Notes: generated by a model from the sequence alone, not told the origin. Counted from the stretch's first letter, positions 40,463 through 48,669 are shown. The stretch: DNA of 64,000 bases from Amycolatopsis anabasis (GCF_009765355.1 NZ_VTHK01000010.1:88901-152900), one strand, 5' to 3'. Made by a program: numbers and translations.

Positions 40463-42979
40463 ATGAGTCGCACGCTGGTCGTCGTCGGACACGGCATGGT
40501 CGCCCACCGCCTGGTGGAGGCGGTCCGCGCCGAAGACCAAGCGGGCGCGTGGCGGATCGTCGTCCTCGCCGAGGAGGCGCGCCCGGCCTACGACCGGGTC
40601 GCCCTGACGTCCTATGTAGACGGTTGGGATCCGGCGGCACTGGCCTTGCCCGGCGCGGACTACGCGAACGACGAGCACGTCGAACTCCGGCTCGGCGACC
40701 CGGCCGTCGAGGTGGACCGCGACCGGCGCACGGTCACCACGGCGGCCGGGCACGTCCAGGACTACGACGTCCTGGTCCTGGCCACCGGTTCGCGCCCGTT
40801 CGTCCCGCCGGTGCCGGGGCACGACCTGCCCGGCTGCTTCGTGTACCGCACGATCGAGGATCTGGACGCGATCCGCGAGGCGGCCGAGCGGTCCGGCACC
40901 GGCCGCCGCGCGGCGATGGTCGTCGGCGGCGGGCTGCTCGGGCTGGAAGCGGCGAAAGCCTTGCGCGACATGGGGTTGTCCCCGCACGTCGTGGAGATGG
41001 GCCCGCGCCTGATGCCGTTGCAGGTGGACGAGGGCGGCGGCGGCCTGCTGCGCCGCCTGATCACCGCCCTCGACGTCACCGTGCACACCGGGACCTCGAC
41101 GAACTCGATCGAAGCCGACGGCGACCGCCTGCTCGCCAAACTGGGCAACGGCACCGAACTGGACCTCGACCTGGTGGTGTTCTCCGCCGGCGTGCGGCCC
41201 CGGGACGAGCTGGCCCGCGCGTGCGGGCTGGACGTCGGCGAGCGCGGCGGCGTGCTGGTCGACAACGCCTGCCGCACCAGCGATCCGGCGATCTACGCGA
41301 TCGGCGAGGTCGCCGCGGTCGAGGGCCGGGTCTACGGGATCGTGGCGCCCGGGTACGCGATGGCCGAGGTGGCCGCGGCCCGGATCGCGGGCGGCGGCGA
41401 GGCGACCTTCCCCGAACCGGACACCTCCACCAAGCTCAAGCTGATGGGCGTGGACGTCGCCAGCTTCGGCGACGCGCACGCGAAAACCGAAGGCGCGCTG
41501 GAGGTCGTGTTCAACGACGCGGTCGCCGGTTCGTACAAGAAACTCGTGGTCTCCGACGATTCGCACACCCTGCTCGGCGGGGTGCTGGTCGGCGACGCGA
41601 GCGAGTACAACATGCTGCGCGCGCTCGTCGGGCGGCCGTTGCCCGCCGATCCCGGGGCGATCCTGGCCCCGGCGGGCAGCGGGGAGAACGCGGTCGGCGT
41701 GGACGCGCTGCCGGACAGCGCGCAGATCTGCTCCTGCAACGCGGTGAGCAAGGGCGCCATCACCGACGCGATCGTCTCCGGCGGCTGCGATTCGGTCGCC
41801 AAGATCAAGGGCTGCACCCGGGCGGGCACGGCCTGCGGTTCGTGCGTGCCGATGCTGAGCAAACTGCTCGACTCGTGCGGCGTCGAACAGTCCAAGGCGC
41901 TGTGCGAGCACTTCACGCATTCGCGCGCGGAGTTGTTCGAGATCATCCGGGCCACCCGGCTGGGCACGTTCAGCGAGGTGATCGCCAAGCACGGCACCGG
42001 AAGCGGCTGCGCCATCTGCAAACCGGCGATCGCGTCCATCCTGGCGACCCTGGGCAACGGCCACATCCTCGGCGGCGAGCAGGCGACGCTGCAGGACACC
42101 AACGACCGGTTCCTGGCCAACATGCAGCGCAACGGCACCTATTCGGTGGTGCCGCGGGTGCCCGGCGGCGAGATCACCCCGGAGAAGCTGATCGCGATCG
42201 GCGAGGTCGCGAAGGACTTCGGGCTGTACACCAAGATCACCGGCGGCCAGCGGATCGACCTGTTCGGCGCGACCGTGGACCAGCTCCCGCACATCTGGCG
42301 GCGGCTGGTGGACGCCGGTTTCGAATCCGGGCACGCGTACGGCAAGGCGCTGCGCACGGTGAAGTCGTGCGTCGGGTCCACCTGGTGCCGGTACGGCGTG
42401 CAGGACAGCGTCGGCCTCGCGGTGGAACTCGAACTGCGGTACCGCGGGCTGCGCTCGCCGCACAAGCTCAAGGCGGGCGTTTCCGGCTGCGCCCGCGAAT
42501 GCGCCGAGGCGCGCGGCAAGGACTTCGGCGTGATCGCCACCGAGAACGGCTGGAACCTCTACGTCGGCGGGAACGGCGGCACGATGCCCCGGCATGCGCA
42601 GCTGCTGGTGTCCGATGTGGACACCGAGACGCTGATCCGGATCATCGACCGGTTCCTGATGTTCTACGTGCGCACCGCGGACCGGTTGCAGCGCACCGCG
42701 CCGTGGATCGAGGAACTGGACGGCGGCCTGGACCATCTGCGCGAGGTCATCGTCGACGACAGCCTCGGCATCTGCGCCGAACTGGAGGCCGCGATGGCCG
42801 AGCACATCGCGAACTACGCCGACGAATGGCGTGGCGTTCTGGAGGATCCGGAGAAGCTGGCCCGGTTCACCTCGTTCGTGAACGCGCCCGGCACGCCCGA
42901 TCCCACGATCTCGTTCCGGATGGAACGTGAGCAGAAGGTACCCGTGATGCTGGGGGTTCCGGAGGTGGTTTCCCGATGA
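40463..42979 (+). CDS. nirB: Assimilatory nitrite reductase large subunit NirB
   Basis: An 838-aa NADH-dependent nitrite reductase. Domain order: FAD (VVVGHGMVAHRLVE), NAD (MVVGGGLLGLEAAK, about 154-167), BFD-type 2Fe-2S (CSCNAVSKGAI ... GTACGSC, about 423-465) and the ferredoxin/siroheme reductase module. The siroheme-4Fe-4S cysteines are Cys636, Cys642, Cys676 and Cys680 (CVGSTWC; CARECAE). It converts nitrite to ammonium with six electrons from NADH. ATG 40463, with GGAGG 9 nt before it, is preferred over TTG 40454. It overlaps nirD (ATGA). Confidence 0.93.
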   Translation: MSRTLVVVGHGMVAHRLVEAVRAEDQAGAWRIVVLAEEARPAYDRVALTSYVDGWDPAALALPGADYANDEHVELRLGDPAVEVDRDRRTVTTAAGHVQDYDVLVLATGSRPFVPPVPGHDLPGCFVYRTIEDLDAIREAAERSGTGRRAAMVVGGGLLGLEAAKALRDMGLSPHVVEMGPRLMPLQVDEGGGGLLRRLITALDVTVHTGTSTNSIEADGDRLLAKLGNGTELDLDLVVFSAGVRPRDELARACGLDVGERGGVLVDNACRTSDPAIYAIGEVAAVEGRVYGIVAPGYAMAEVAAARIAGGGEATFPEPDTSTKLKLMGVDVASFGDAHAKTEGALEVVFNDAVAGSYKKLVVSDDSHTLLGGVLVGDASEYNMLRALVGRPLPADPGAILAPAGSGENAVGVDALPDSAQICSCNAVSKGAITDAIVSGGCDSVAKIKGCTRAGTACGSCVPMLSKLLDSCGVEQSKALCEHFTHSRAELFEIIRATRLGTFSEVIAKHGTGSGCAICKPAIASILATLGNGHILGGEQATLQDTNDRFLANMQRNGTYSVVPRVPGGEITPEKLIAIGEVAKDFGLYTKITGGQRIDLFGATVDQLPHIWRRLVDAGFESGHAYGKALRTVKSCVGSTWCRYGVQDSVGLAVELELRYRGLRSPHKLKAGVSGCARECAEARGKDFGVIATENGWNLYVGGNGGTMPRHAQLLVSDVDTETLIRIIDRFLMFYVRTADRLQRTAPWIEELDGGLDHLREVIVDDSLGICAELEAAMAEHIANYADEWRGVLEDPEKLARFTSFVNAPGTPDPTISFRMEREQKVPVMLGVPEVVSR

Positions 42980-43320
42980 CCGCGATGGCCGAACTGACCT
43001 GGACTCCGGTGTGCCCGGTGGAAGCCGTGCTGCCGGGCAGCGGCGTGGCCGCGCTGCTGCCCGGGGACATCCAGGTGGCGATCTTCCTGGCCGGGGACGG
43101 CGAGTTCTACGCACTGTCCAATATGGATCCCTTCAGCGGGGCGGCGGTGCTGGCGCGCGGGATCGTCGGCGACACCGGGGGAGTCCCGACGGTCGCGTCG
43201 CCGATCTACAAGGAGCGGTTCGACCTGCGTACCGGCGCCTGCCTGGACGACGCCGAGGTCGAGATCACGAGCTACCCGGTGCGGGTGGCCGACGGCATTG
43301 TGCACGTGGGGTCGCCATGA
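42976..43320 (+). CDS. nirD: Nitrite reductase small subunit NirD
   Basis: A 114-aa Rieske-fold subunit that lacks the Cys/His cluster ligands, as expected for NirD. Landmarks: LPGDIQVAIFLAGDGEFYALSNMDPFSGAAVLARGIVGD and the YKERFDLRTGACLDD turn. It stabilises NirB. Both ends overlap neighbours by 4 nt (nirB upstream, nnaR downstream). Confidence 0.93.
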   Translation: MTAMAELTWTPVCPVEAVLPGSGVAALLPGDIQVAIFLAGDGEFYALSNMDPFSGAAVLARGIVGDTGGVPTVASPIYKERFDLRTGACLDDAEVEITSYPVRVADGIVHVGSP

Positions 43321-44435
43321 CCGATACGGCCGTCCTGCCACTCGCGGGTTTCGCGGTGGGGATCACCGCGGCGCGCCGGGCCGACGAACTCGGCGCGCTG
43401 CTGGTGCGCAAGGGGGCGACCGTCCGTTATGGACCGGCGATCCGGATCGTGCCGCTGGCCGATGACACCGAGCTGTACGCGGCGACGAAACGGTTGCTGA
43501 GCGGGCCGATCGACGTGGTGGTCGCGACCACCGGGATCGGTTTCCGCGGCTGGATCGAGGCGGCCGAGGGCTGGGGACTGGGGGACGAGCTGCTGACCCG
43601 GCTGGGCCGGACCGCGGTGCTCACCCGGGGGCCGAAGGCCAAGGGCGCGGTCCGCGCTGCGGGACTGTCCGAAGTGTACTCACCGCGTTCGGAGAGCAAC
43701 GCCGAAGTGCTGCAGCACCTGCTGGAGTCCGGTGTGGAGGGTCAGCGGATCGCCGTGCAGCTGCATGGGGAACCGCTGCCGTACTTCGTCGACTCGCTGC
43801 GCTCGGCGGGCGCGGAGGTGATCGAGGTCCCGGTGTACCGCTGGGTGGGCCCGGCCGATCCCGGGCCGCTGGACCGGTTGCTGGACGCCGTGCTGGAGGG
43901 GGCGATCGACGCGATGCCGTTCACCAGCGCGCCGGCGGCGGCCAGCACGCTGGCCGTGGCCAAGCGGACCGGGCGGCTCGCCGCCCTGGTGAACGCGATG
44001 ACGCAACGGGTGCTGGTGGCCTGCGTCGGCCCGATCTGCGCGGGACCGCTGGCGGCGCTGGGCATTCCCGTGGTGCAGCCGGAACGCGCGCGCATCGGCG
44101 CGCTCGCCCGGACGGTGTCGCAGGCGCTCGAGGAGCGGTCGCCCCGGATCCGCGCGGCGGGGCGGCAGATCGAACTGCGCGGCCAGGCGGCCCTTGTGGA
44201 CGGTCAGTTGTGCGAGGTGGCCCCGGCGCCGATGGCGGTCCTGCGCGCGCTGGCCACCGAACCGGGTCGCGTGGTGTCCCGGCGGGAACTGACCTCGGCG
44301 CTGCCCAGCGGCGGGGAGGAACACGCGGTGGAGACGGCGATCGGGAGGTTGCGGACGTCCCTGGGAGAGGGGCGGATGGTGCAGACCGTGGTGAAGCGCG
44401 GCTACCGGCTCGCGGTGGAACGGGAGTACACATGA
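43317..44435 (+). CDS. nnaR: NnaR-type regulator: uroporphyrinogen-III-synthase-like domain fused to winged helix
   Basis: A 372-aa fusion. Residues about 10-265 are HemD-like (GITAARRADELGALLVRKGA; LTRGPKAKGAVRAAGL; RIAVQLHGEPLPYF; FTSAPAAASTLAVA). Residues about 290-370 form an OmpR/PhoB-type winged helix (APAPMAVLRALATEPGRVVSRRELTSALP; AVETAIGRLRTSLGE; VVKRGYRLAVE). This arrangement is that of NnaR, described in Streptomyces and Mycobacterium as an activator acting with GlnR on nitrate/nitrite genes. Whether the HemD part retains enzymatic activity or senses a tetrapyrrole is not clear. It overlaps nirD and the chelatase gene by 4 nt each. Confidence 0.86.
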   Translation: MTDTAVLPLAGFAVGITAARRADELGALLVRKGATVRYGPAIRIVPLADDTELYAATKRLLSGPIDVVVATTGIGFRGWIEAAEGWGLGDELLTRLGRTAVLTRGPKAKGAVRAAGLSEVYSPRSESNAEVLQHLLESGVEGQRIAVQLHGEPLPYFVDSLRSAGAEVIEVPVYRWVGPADPGPLDRLLDAVLEGAIDAMPFTSAPAAASTLAVAKRTGRLAALVNAMTQRVLVACVGPICAGPLAALGIPVVQPERARIGALARTVSQALEERSPRIRAAGRQIELRGQAALVDGQLCEVAPAPMAVLRALATEPGRVVSRRELTSALPSGGEEHAVETAIGRLRTSLGEGRMVQTVVKRGYRLAVEREYT

Positions 44436-45106
44436 TCGTCCTGGTGGCGCACGGGACCCGCGATCCGGCCGGGCCCGTGGTGATCGAGGAACTGGCCCAG
44501 CGGGTGCGGTCGGCTGGCGTGCGGGTGCGGATCGCCTACGCCGATGTGCGGGACCCGGACGTGACGACCGTGCTGCGGTCGGTGGCCGAACCGGTCGTGG
44601 TGCTCCCGGCCTTCCTGGCCGCCGGGTACCACGTGCGCACGGACATCCCCGCGCAGATCGAGGCGAGCGGGCACCGCGCGGTGACGCTGGCCGATTCCTT
44701 CGGCCCCGCGCCGGAACTCGTGCGCGCGATGCGGGACCGGTTGCTCGCCGCGGGCTACCGGCCGGGCGACGGCGTGGTCCTCGCGGCGGCGGGCTCGAGC
44801 GACCGGCGGGCCCTGGTCGACGTGCACGACGCCGCCTACGCGCTGAGCACCCGGCTCGGCGCCGCCGTCCGGGTCGGCTACGCCGCCACGGCGAGCCCGT
44901 CGGTCGCCGACGCGGTCGCCGAGGTCCGGGCCCGTCATTCCCGGGTCGCGGTCGCCTCCTGGCTGCTCGCCCCGGGCCTGTTCCAGCAACGGGTGCGCGA
45001 CTGCGGCGCCGACGCCATCGCCGAACCGCTGGGCACCCATCCGGGCGTGGCCGACCTGATCGTCCGCCGCTACGTCGAAGCCCGCACCCGCCTCGCCGCC
45101 GCCTGA
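44432..45106 (+). CDS. Sirohydrochlorin ferrochelatase/cobaltochelatase (SirB/CbiX-like)
   Basis: A 224-aa CbiX-family chelatase with two homologous halves. The metal-binding His is in LVAHGTRDP (His7) and a second in PAFLAAGYHVRTDIP (about 71). It would insert Fe2+ into sirohydrochlorin to make siroheme, the NirB cofactor. Last gene of the nirB-nirD-nnaR-chelatase operon, overlapping nnaR by 4 nt. The methyltransferase that makes precorrin-2 (SUMT/CysG) is not in the window. Confidence 0.85.
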   Translation: MIVLVAHGTRDPAGPVVIEELAQRVRSAGVRVRIAYADVRDPDVTTVLRSVAEPVVVLPAFLAAGYHVRTDIPAQIEASGHRAVTLADSFGPAPELVRAMRDRLLAAGYRPGDGVVLAAAGSSDRRALVDVHDAAYALSTRLGAAVRVGYAATASPSVADAVAEVRARHSRVAVASWLLAPGLFQQRVRDCGADAIAEPLGTHPGVADLIVRRYVEARTRLAAA

Positions 45107-45198
45107 TCGTCGGCTGCCGTACACGTGCGCGACAGCGGCCGGTCATGATCGCTCGCTTACGTTCGCTTGGTACGCGAGACGTGAGGAGTGTTCGGGTT

Positions 45199-46212
45199 AT
45201 GGATCGCAGGGCGTTCATGGTGGCCGCCGGGGGCGCGGCGGGGGCGGCGTTGCTGCCGGGGCAGGCCCAGGCGCGGCCGGACTGGGGAGCGACCGGACCG
45301 GTCGTGCGGTTCAACGTCCTCAGCGACATCCAGGGCGACCTCGCCGATTTCGGCCGCGCGCTCGACGATCTGCACGCGATCAACCCGGGCAGCGCCGGGC
45401 TCGGCATCGCGGGCGACATCACGCCGCGCGGCTACGACTTCGAGTACGCCCAGGTGCGCGCGACCCTGGACCAGCACCCGCACCCGCGCGAGGTCGCCTG
45501 GGCGATCGGCAACCACGAGTTCTACGTGCCGAAGTGGCGGGACCCGGACACCCTCGCCCAGGAGACCTGGCCCAACGGCACCACGGAGGACTCGCTCTTC
45601 CGCAGCTTCTTCCACTTCGCGGGCCGCAACACGGTTTACACCGAAACGTCGTTCGGCGGGATTCCGGTGCTCTGCCTCGGCACCGAGCGCTACGCCAAGT
45701 ACCACGACCCGAAGCTCTGGGACGAGGTGTGGATCAGCGACCAGCAGTTCACCTGGCTCGAGCAGCGGCTGAAGTTCTGGGCCAGCTGGCGCAAACCGGT
45801 GATGGTGCTGACCCACCACCCGTTGCCGAACACGGTTTCCGGCACGCACAACAAGCTCTACCTGTCCGACTACCTGCAACCCGACCGGCTGCTGTCGATC
45901 CTCGGCCGCTACCCGGACGTGTTCCTGTTCTCCGGGCACACGCACTGGGACCTCACCCTGTCCGACTGGGTGGTGCGCCGGGTCGTGCCGGGCACCGGCA
46001 ACCTCGAAGGCTTCACCGTGGTCAACACCGCCGCCGTGCAAGTCGGCTGGCGCGACGACGGCAAGGGCGGCGAGGTGTCCCTCGGCGGCGCGTTCAACCA
46101 GGGCCTCCAGGTCGAGGTCTCGCGCCGCACGGTCGTGATCAAGGCCCGCGATTTCACCACCGGCACCTGGCTGAAGCAGATCACCGTCCCCCTGCACACC
46201 CCGGGGTCGTGA
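45199..46212 (+). CDS. Secreted metallophosphoesterase with Tat-like signal
   Basis: A 337-aa calcineurin-like phosphoesterase. The N-terminus MDRRAFMVAAGGAAGAALLPGQAQA is a twin-arginine-type signal with an AQA cleavage site. Metal motifs: LSDIQGD (H replaced by Q in D-x-H), GIAGDIT, IGNHEFY, THHPLP and FSGHTHWD. Such exported enzymes often act on sugar phosphates, cyclic nucleotides or teichoic acids. ATG 45199 is chosen over an upstream GTG/ATG because the RR motif would otherwise be buried. It is the last GC-rich gene before a low-GC patch. Confidence 0.84.
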   Translation: MDRRAFMVAAGGAAGAALLPGQAQARPDWGATGPVVRFNVLSDIQGDLADFGRALDDLHAINPGSAGLGIAGDITPRGYDFEYAQVRATLDQHPHPREVAWAIGNHEFYVPKWRDPDTLAQETWPNGTTEDSLFRSFFHFAGRNTVYTETSFGGIPVLCLGTERYAKYHDPKLWDEVWISDQQFTWLEQRLKFWASWRKPVMVLTHHPLPNTVSGTHNKLYLSDYLQPDRLLSILGRYPDVFLFSGHTHWDLTLSDWVVRRVVPGTGNLEGFTVVNTAAVQVGWRDDGKGGEVSLGGAFNQGLQVEVSRRTVVIKARDFTTGTWLKQITVPLHTPGS

Positions 46213-46268
46213 GCGGGCTGGATCTCACTTCAGATCACCCGACATCACGCTTACCGCGCATTATCGCG

Positions 46269-46281
46269 TACAATGATAAGC
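46269..46281 (+). promoter_or_regulatory. Candidate -10 element TACAAT for a leaderless gene
   Basis: TACAAT at 46269-46274 lies 7 nt before the ATG at 46282, the spacing expected when transcription starts at the start codon. No Shine-Dalgarno is present. It is flanked by TTATC (46261-46265) and GATAA (46275-46279) as an inverted repeat, which may be an operator. Confidence 0.5.
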
Positions 46282-46560
46282 ATGGGAGAAAACCGTGTAC
46301 CTTTGAATGACGAGCCGCCGATTGCGGGGAGGGTGTCGGGAATCTCCTTCGATTCTGGGGACGGAGCGATGGAGTCCATCGTGTGCCCGCGGTGTGCCGC
46401 CGATGGTCCATTTACCGTGCTTTTGAATTCGGTCCTGGTATGCCCATCGCAACACCGTTTCACTGATCCTCGTTTAAGGCCGGATATGACCCCGGTCGCC
46501 GTTGACCGGATGTCCGGATCTGAGCTTGCGGCGATACAGGTCGACGACGACCAGGCTTAG
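46282..46560 (+). CDS. Small protein with possible zinc ribbon, TTA codon
   Basis: A 92-aa acidic protein (ATG 46282; ATG 46273 is in frame but lies in the -10 element). Cysteines at SIVCPRCAADG and VLVCPSQHRF (C-x2-C ... C-x4-H) could bind zinc. Codon use is unlike the rest of the window (GTA, TTG, CCT, AAT). Codon 65 is TTA, the leucine codon that in Streptomyces-type genomes depends on the developmental tRNA bldA. No family recognised. It is followed at 46 nt by an intrinsic terminator, so it is a monocistronic unit. Confidence 0.6.
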   Translation: MGENRVPLNDEPPIAGRVSGISFDSGDGAMESIVCPRCAADGPFTVLLNSVLVCPSQHRFTDPRLRPDMTPVAVDRMSGSELAAIQVDDDQA

Positions 46561-46605
46561 GCGGTCGTGACACTGAACAATAAGGTGGGCATTGCAAGCA
46601 GTACT

Positions 46606-46651
46606 GCCCGCCCTTCATGGTTTCCCCTGAAGGGCGGGCGGTTTCTTTTGA
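46606..46651 (+). terminator. Intrinsic terminator after the zinc-ribbon gene
   Basis: A 12-bp perfect stem, GCCCGCCCTTCA (46606-46617) with TGAAGGGCGGGC (46628-46639), with a 10-nt loop, followed by GGTTTCTTTTG. The U-rich tail lies on the plus strand, matching the direction of the gene before it. Confidence 0.88.
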
Positions 46652-46659
46652 TTGGAATA

Positions 46660-47079
46660 CTAACGAACGCAGGCTGGCGGTCTAGTGCGGAACCATTTGT
46701 AGCCTGGCACTTTCACAAATCCGAAGTAGCAATCGTTCGCCAGGCCGGTCCGTTGCATCCCATTTATGCTATGTGCATGTGAAGTGAACCATTCGGTTCC
46801 TCTCATGTAGCCTGTATGCCGCCCCGAAATCTTAAACATCACGACCCTACGGTCAGAAGTGGAACCAGGAACCACCTGACGAGCTTTCCCGTGCGATGTC
46901 GAGTGCTTAACCTTTCTTGGTTGCTTCTTTCGGAGGAAGTTGATGACACGTACTTGACTATGCGAGATCGACTTCACGATGCCTAGTGTTGACCTGTGGA
47001 CCCTTCCAGGAAACTGAGACGTGTCTGGTGCAGCCGAACGCGCGAATAGCTGTGCGGCACGGGCACGAACTCCGCTCAC
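46660..47079 (-). CDS. Possible protein encoded in the low-GC patch
   Basis: A 139-codon ORF. Its GTG (47079) overlaps the stop of the upstream AlkZ-like gene by 4 nt (GTGA), as many real gene pairs here do. An internal GTG at 46977 would give 106 aa. The product is basic (RKKQPRKVKHSTSHGKARQ) with an aromatic-rich C-terminus (GTEWFTSHAHS; CYFGFVKVPGYKWFRTRPP). No family recognised. The low G+C raises the question of a foreign remnant versus chance; codon use is unlike neighbours. Confidence 0.35.
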   Translation of the reverse strand: MSGVRARAAQLFARSAAPDTSQFPGRVHRSTLGIVKSISHSQVRVINFLRKKQPRKVKHSTSHGKARQVVPGSTSDRRVVMFKISGRHTGYMRGTEWFTSHAHSINGMQRTGLANDCYFGFVKVPGYKWFRTRPPACVR

Positions 47080-48197
47080 GACCCCCAGGTGATCCGCACG
47101 TCCGGGAAGCCCCGGGTCGCCGCGGCTCGTTCGGCCTCCGCTTCCAGGGAGGCGCGAATCGGCGGCGGGAGTGTCCAGAATGGACTGAGGGTGAAGTCGA
47201 GGCGTTTCCCGCTCGACTTGGTGCGCCAGGTTCCGGCGACCTCGCCGTCGGCGAGCATGACGCCGGGGTTACCCAGGATCTTCCACACCTCCTTCCGTGC
47301 CGCCTTGTCCGGCACCAGCGATTCCCGGTCCCGCGCCTGCAGGAACGGATCCCACGGCGGCAACAGGCGCGCGGGCGCCGGTTCGGGCGGGTTCTCCAGC
47401 AGCGGCAACCGGGACGCGGGCAGGAACGCGGCCCGGCCGTCCACCCGCACCTCGGCGAGGTCGTCCGGCCACATCCCGGCGACGACCGTTTTCGTGGTGC
47501 CCGCGAAACCCGCCGCTTCGGCGGTCGTCGCCGGACCGTGCAGGGCGAGGTACGCCGCCACCACCCGGGTCGCGGCCGGAACGTCCGGGCTGGTCACCAT
47601 CCGGCCCCGCCCCTCGATCGGTGCGAGGGTCGCCGGGGCCGCCCCGGCGACCAGCCGGACGCCCGCATGCGGGGCGGCCACGCGCATCAGCTGTTCGAGG
47701 ATGTGCGTGGCCTGGCAGCCCCGGCACCAGAAGGACAGCCCGGCCGGGATGATCTTGGTGACCGCGGCGCTGACCGCCCCCTTGGTCATCGGTTCGGTCA
47801 CCACCTCGCGGATCGCGCGGGCCGCGGTGAACAGCGCCTCGGTCGCCGGCATACCCGCGGCGGTGACCTGCTTGCGCTGCCAGGTCATCCGCGCCATGGC
47901 GTCGGCTTCGCTGAGCGGGATCAGCGCCCGGACGACTTCGGCCAGCTCGCCTGCCCGGTGCACGTGCGGCGCACCCCGGTGCGTCCACGCGAGAACGAAC
48001 CGAGGATCGTCCACAAAGGACTCGGCGGTGACCTCGCCCCGCAGCCGGGCCGCGAGCGCGAGGGCCACCGAGTCCCGCTGGTTGTCCTGGACCCCGAGAT
48101 CGAACACGGCGAGTTCCGCCGGATCGGATTCCGTGCGATGCAGGCCGTGCGCCGCGACGCGGTAAGCCATCACCTGCCTGCGATCGACCTCCAGCAT
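47076..48197 (-). CDS. Winged-helix DNA-binding protein, AlkZ-like DNA glycosylase family
   Basis: A 373-aa protein of the HTH_42/AlkZ family (DNA glycosylases that unhook alkylated or crosslinked bases). Near the N-terminus, LGVQDNQRDS (about residues 29-38) provides the Q-x-(D/Q)-like catalytic region. The middle has repeated winged-helix segments (AAVTKIIPAG; TRVVAAYLALHGPATTAEAAGFAG) and the C-terminus has LLPPWDPFLQARDR, common in the family. ATG 48197 has GGAGGCGCG in front. Glycosylase activity is inferred from family membership. The operon partner downstream is doubtful. Confidence 0.8.
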   Translation of the reverse strand: MLEVDRRQVMAYRVAAHGLHRTESDPAELAVFDLGVQDNQRDSVALALAARLRGEVTAESFVDDPRFVLAWTHRGAPHVHRAGELAEVVRALIPLSEADAMARMTWQRKQVTAAGMPATEALFTAARAIREVVTEPMTKGAVSAAVTKIIPAGLSFWCRGCQATHILEQLMRVAAPHAGVRLVAGAAPATLAPIEGRGRMVTSPDVPAATRVVAAYLALHGPATTAEAAGFAGTTKTVVAGMWPDDLAEVRVDGRAAFLPASRLPLLENPPEPAPARLLPPWDPFLQARDRESLVPDKAARKEVWKILGNPGVMLADGEVAGTWRTKSSGKRLDFTLSPFWTLPPPIRASLEAEAERAAATRGFPDVRITWGS

Positions 48198-48207
48198 CGC
48201 GCCTCCT

Positions 48208-48609
48208 CTAGAACGAATACTCGAACGTGTAGGACATCGCCTCCGCGCCTGCCGCGCCGGAAATCCCACCCGAACCGGTCAGGCCGCGCAACTCGCCGGT
48301 ACCCGAACCGGGCACCACGGTCCACGTCCCCTCGATTCCCCGCGGATCGAAACCCACCTCGTGCCGGATCACGAAGCTGCCCTTGCGACCGGCGACGCTG
48401 CCGGTGATCCGCTCCAGGCCGGGCGAGGTCGTCCCGCCGCCGTCGTAGCCCTCCCCGGCGTAGTAGAGCAGCGAATCGCTCACCGACTCGCCCTCGATCA
48501 CCCCGGAATACCGCATGGTCGCGTGCGCGTAGGCGAAGCGCGGCGTGCCCTCCTCGCCGCTGACGATCTTCTCGTCCCAGCTGAGCGGGACGAACGTGTT
48601 CTCGGACAT
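48208..48609 (-). CDS. DUF3224 protein
   Basis: A 133-aa soluble beta-barrel protein of the DUF3224 family (allene-oxide-cyclase-like fold). It starts MSENTFVPLSWDEKIVSGEEGTP, and the GSFVIRHEVGFDPRGIEGTWTVVPGSGTGELRGLTGSG stretch is typical. Divergent from a WYL-type regulator over 81 bp containing repeated TGTCAGGT elements. In many actinomycetes this gene is the target of the adjacent YafY-type repressor. Biochemical role unknown. Confidence 0.83.
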   Translation of the reverse strand: MSENTFVPLSWDEKIVSGEEGTPRFAYAHATMRYSGVIEGESVSDSLLYYAGEGYDGGGTTSPGLERITGSVAGRKGSFVIRHEVGFDPRGIEGTWTVVPGSGTGELRGLTGSGGISGAAGAEAMSYTFEYSF

Positions 48610-48648
48610 GGCAGCTCCTCTCGTCGGTGACCACAGCCTGCCGCACAT

Positions 48649-48669
48649 ACCTGTCAGGTCGTGTCAGGT
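48649..48669. promoter_or_regulatory. TGTCAGGT direct repeats in the WYL/DUF3224 divergent promoter
   Basis: ACCTGTCAGGT (48649-48659) is a palindrome with 5-bp arms. Its TGTCAGGT half is repeated exactly at 48662-48669, 10 bp (one helical turn) further on. Likely operator of the WYL-domain regulator, placed 20-40 bp from both start codons. Confidence 0.6.

Larger units (their letters stand above)
46213..47075. other. Low-GC patch (about 52 % G+C in its central part)
   Basis: My hand count over 46561-46980 gives 217 of 420 G+C (about 52 %) against roughly 70 % on either side. It holds a small zinc-ribbon gene (46282-46560), a strong terminator (46606-46651) and one possible minus-strand ORF (46660-47079). 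No tRNA, integrase, transposase or flanking direct repeat is visible, so the route of acquisition is unknown. Confidence 0.75.

Noticed and set aside
40157..43114. 985-codon minus-strand frame opposite nirB
   Set aside because: Antisense shadow of nirB; composition is low-complexity and no motif is recognisable.
46213..47075. Genomic island or prophage remnant
   Set aside because: Low GC is clear, but no integrase, att repeats, tRNA or phage genes are visible, so only a compositional patch is claimed.
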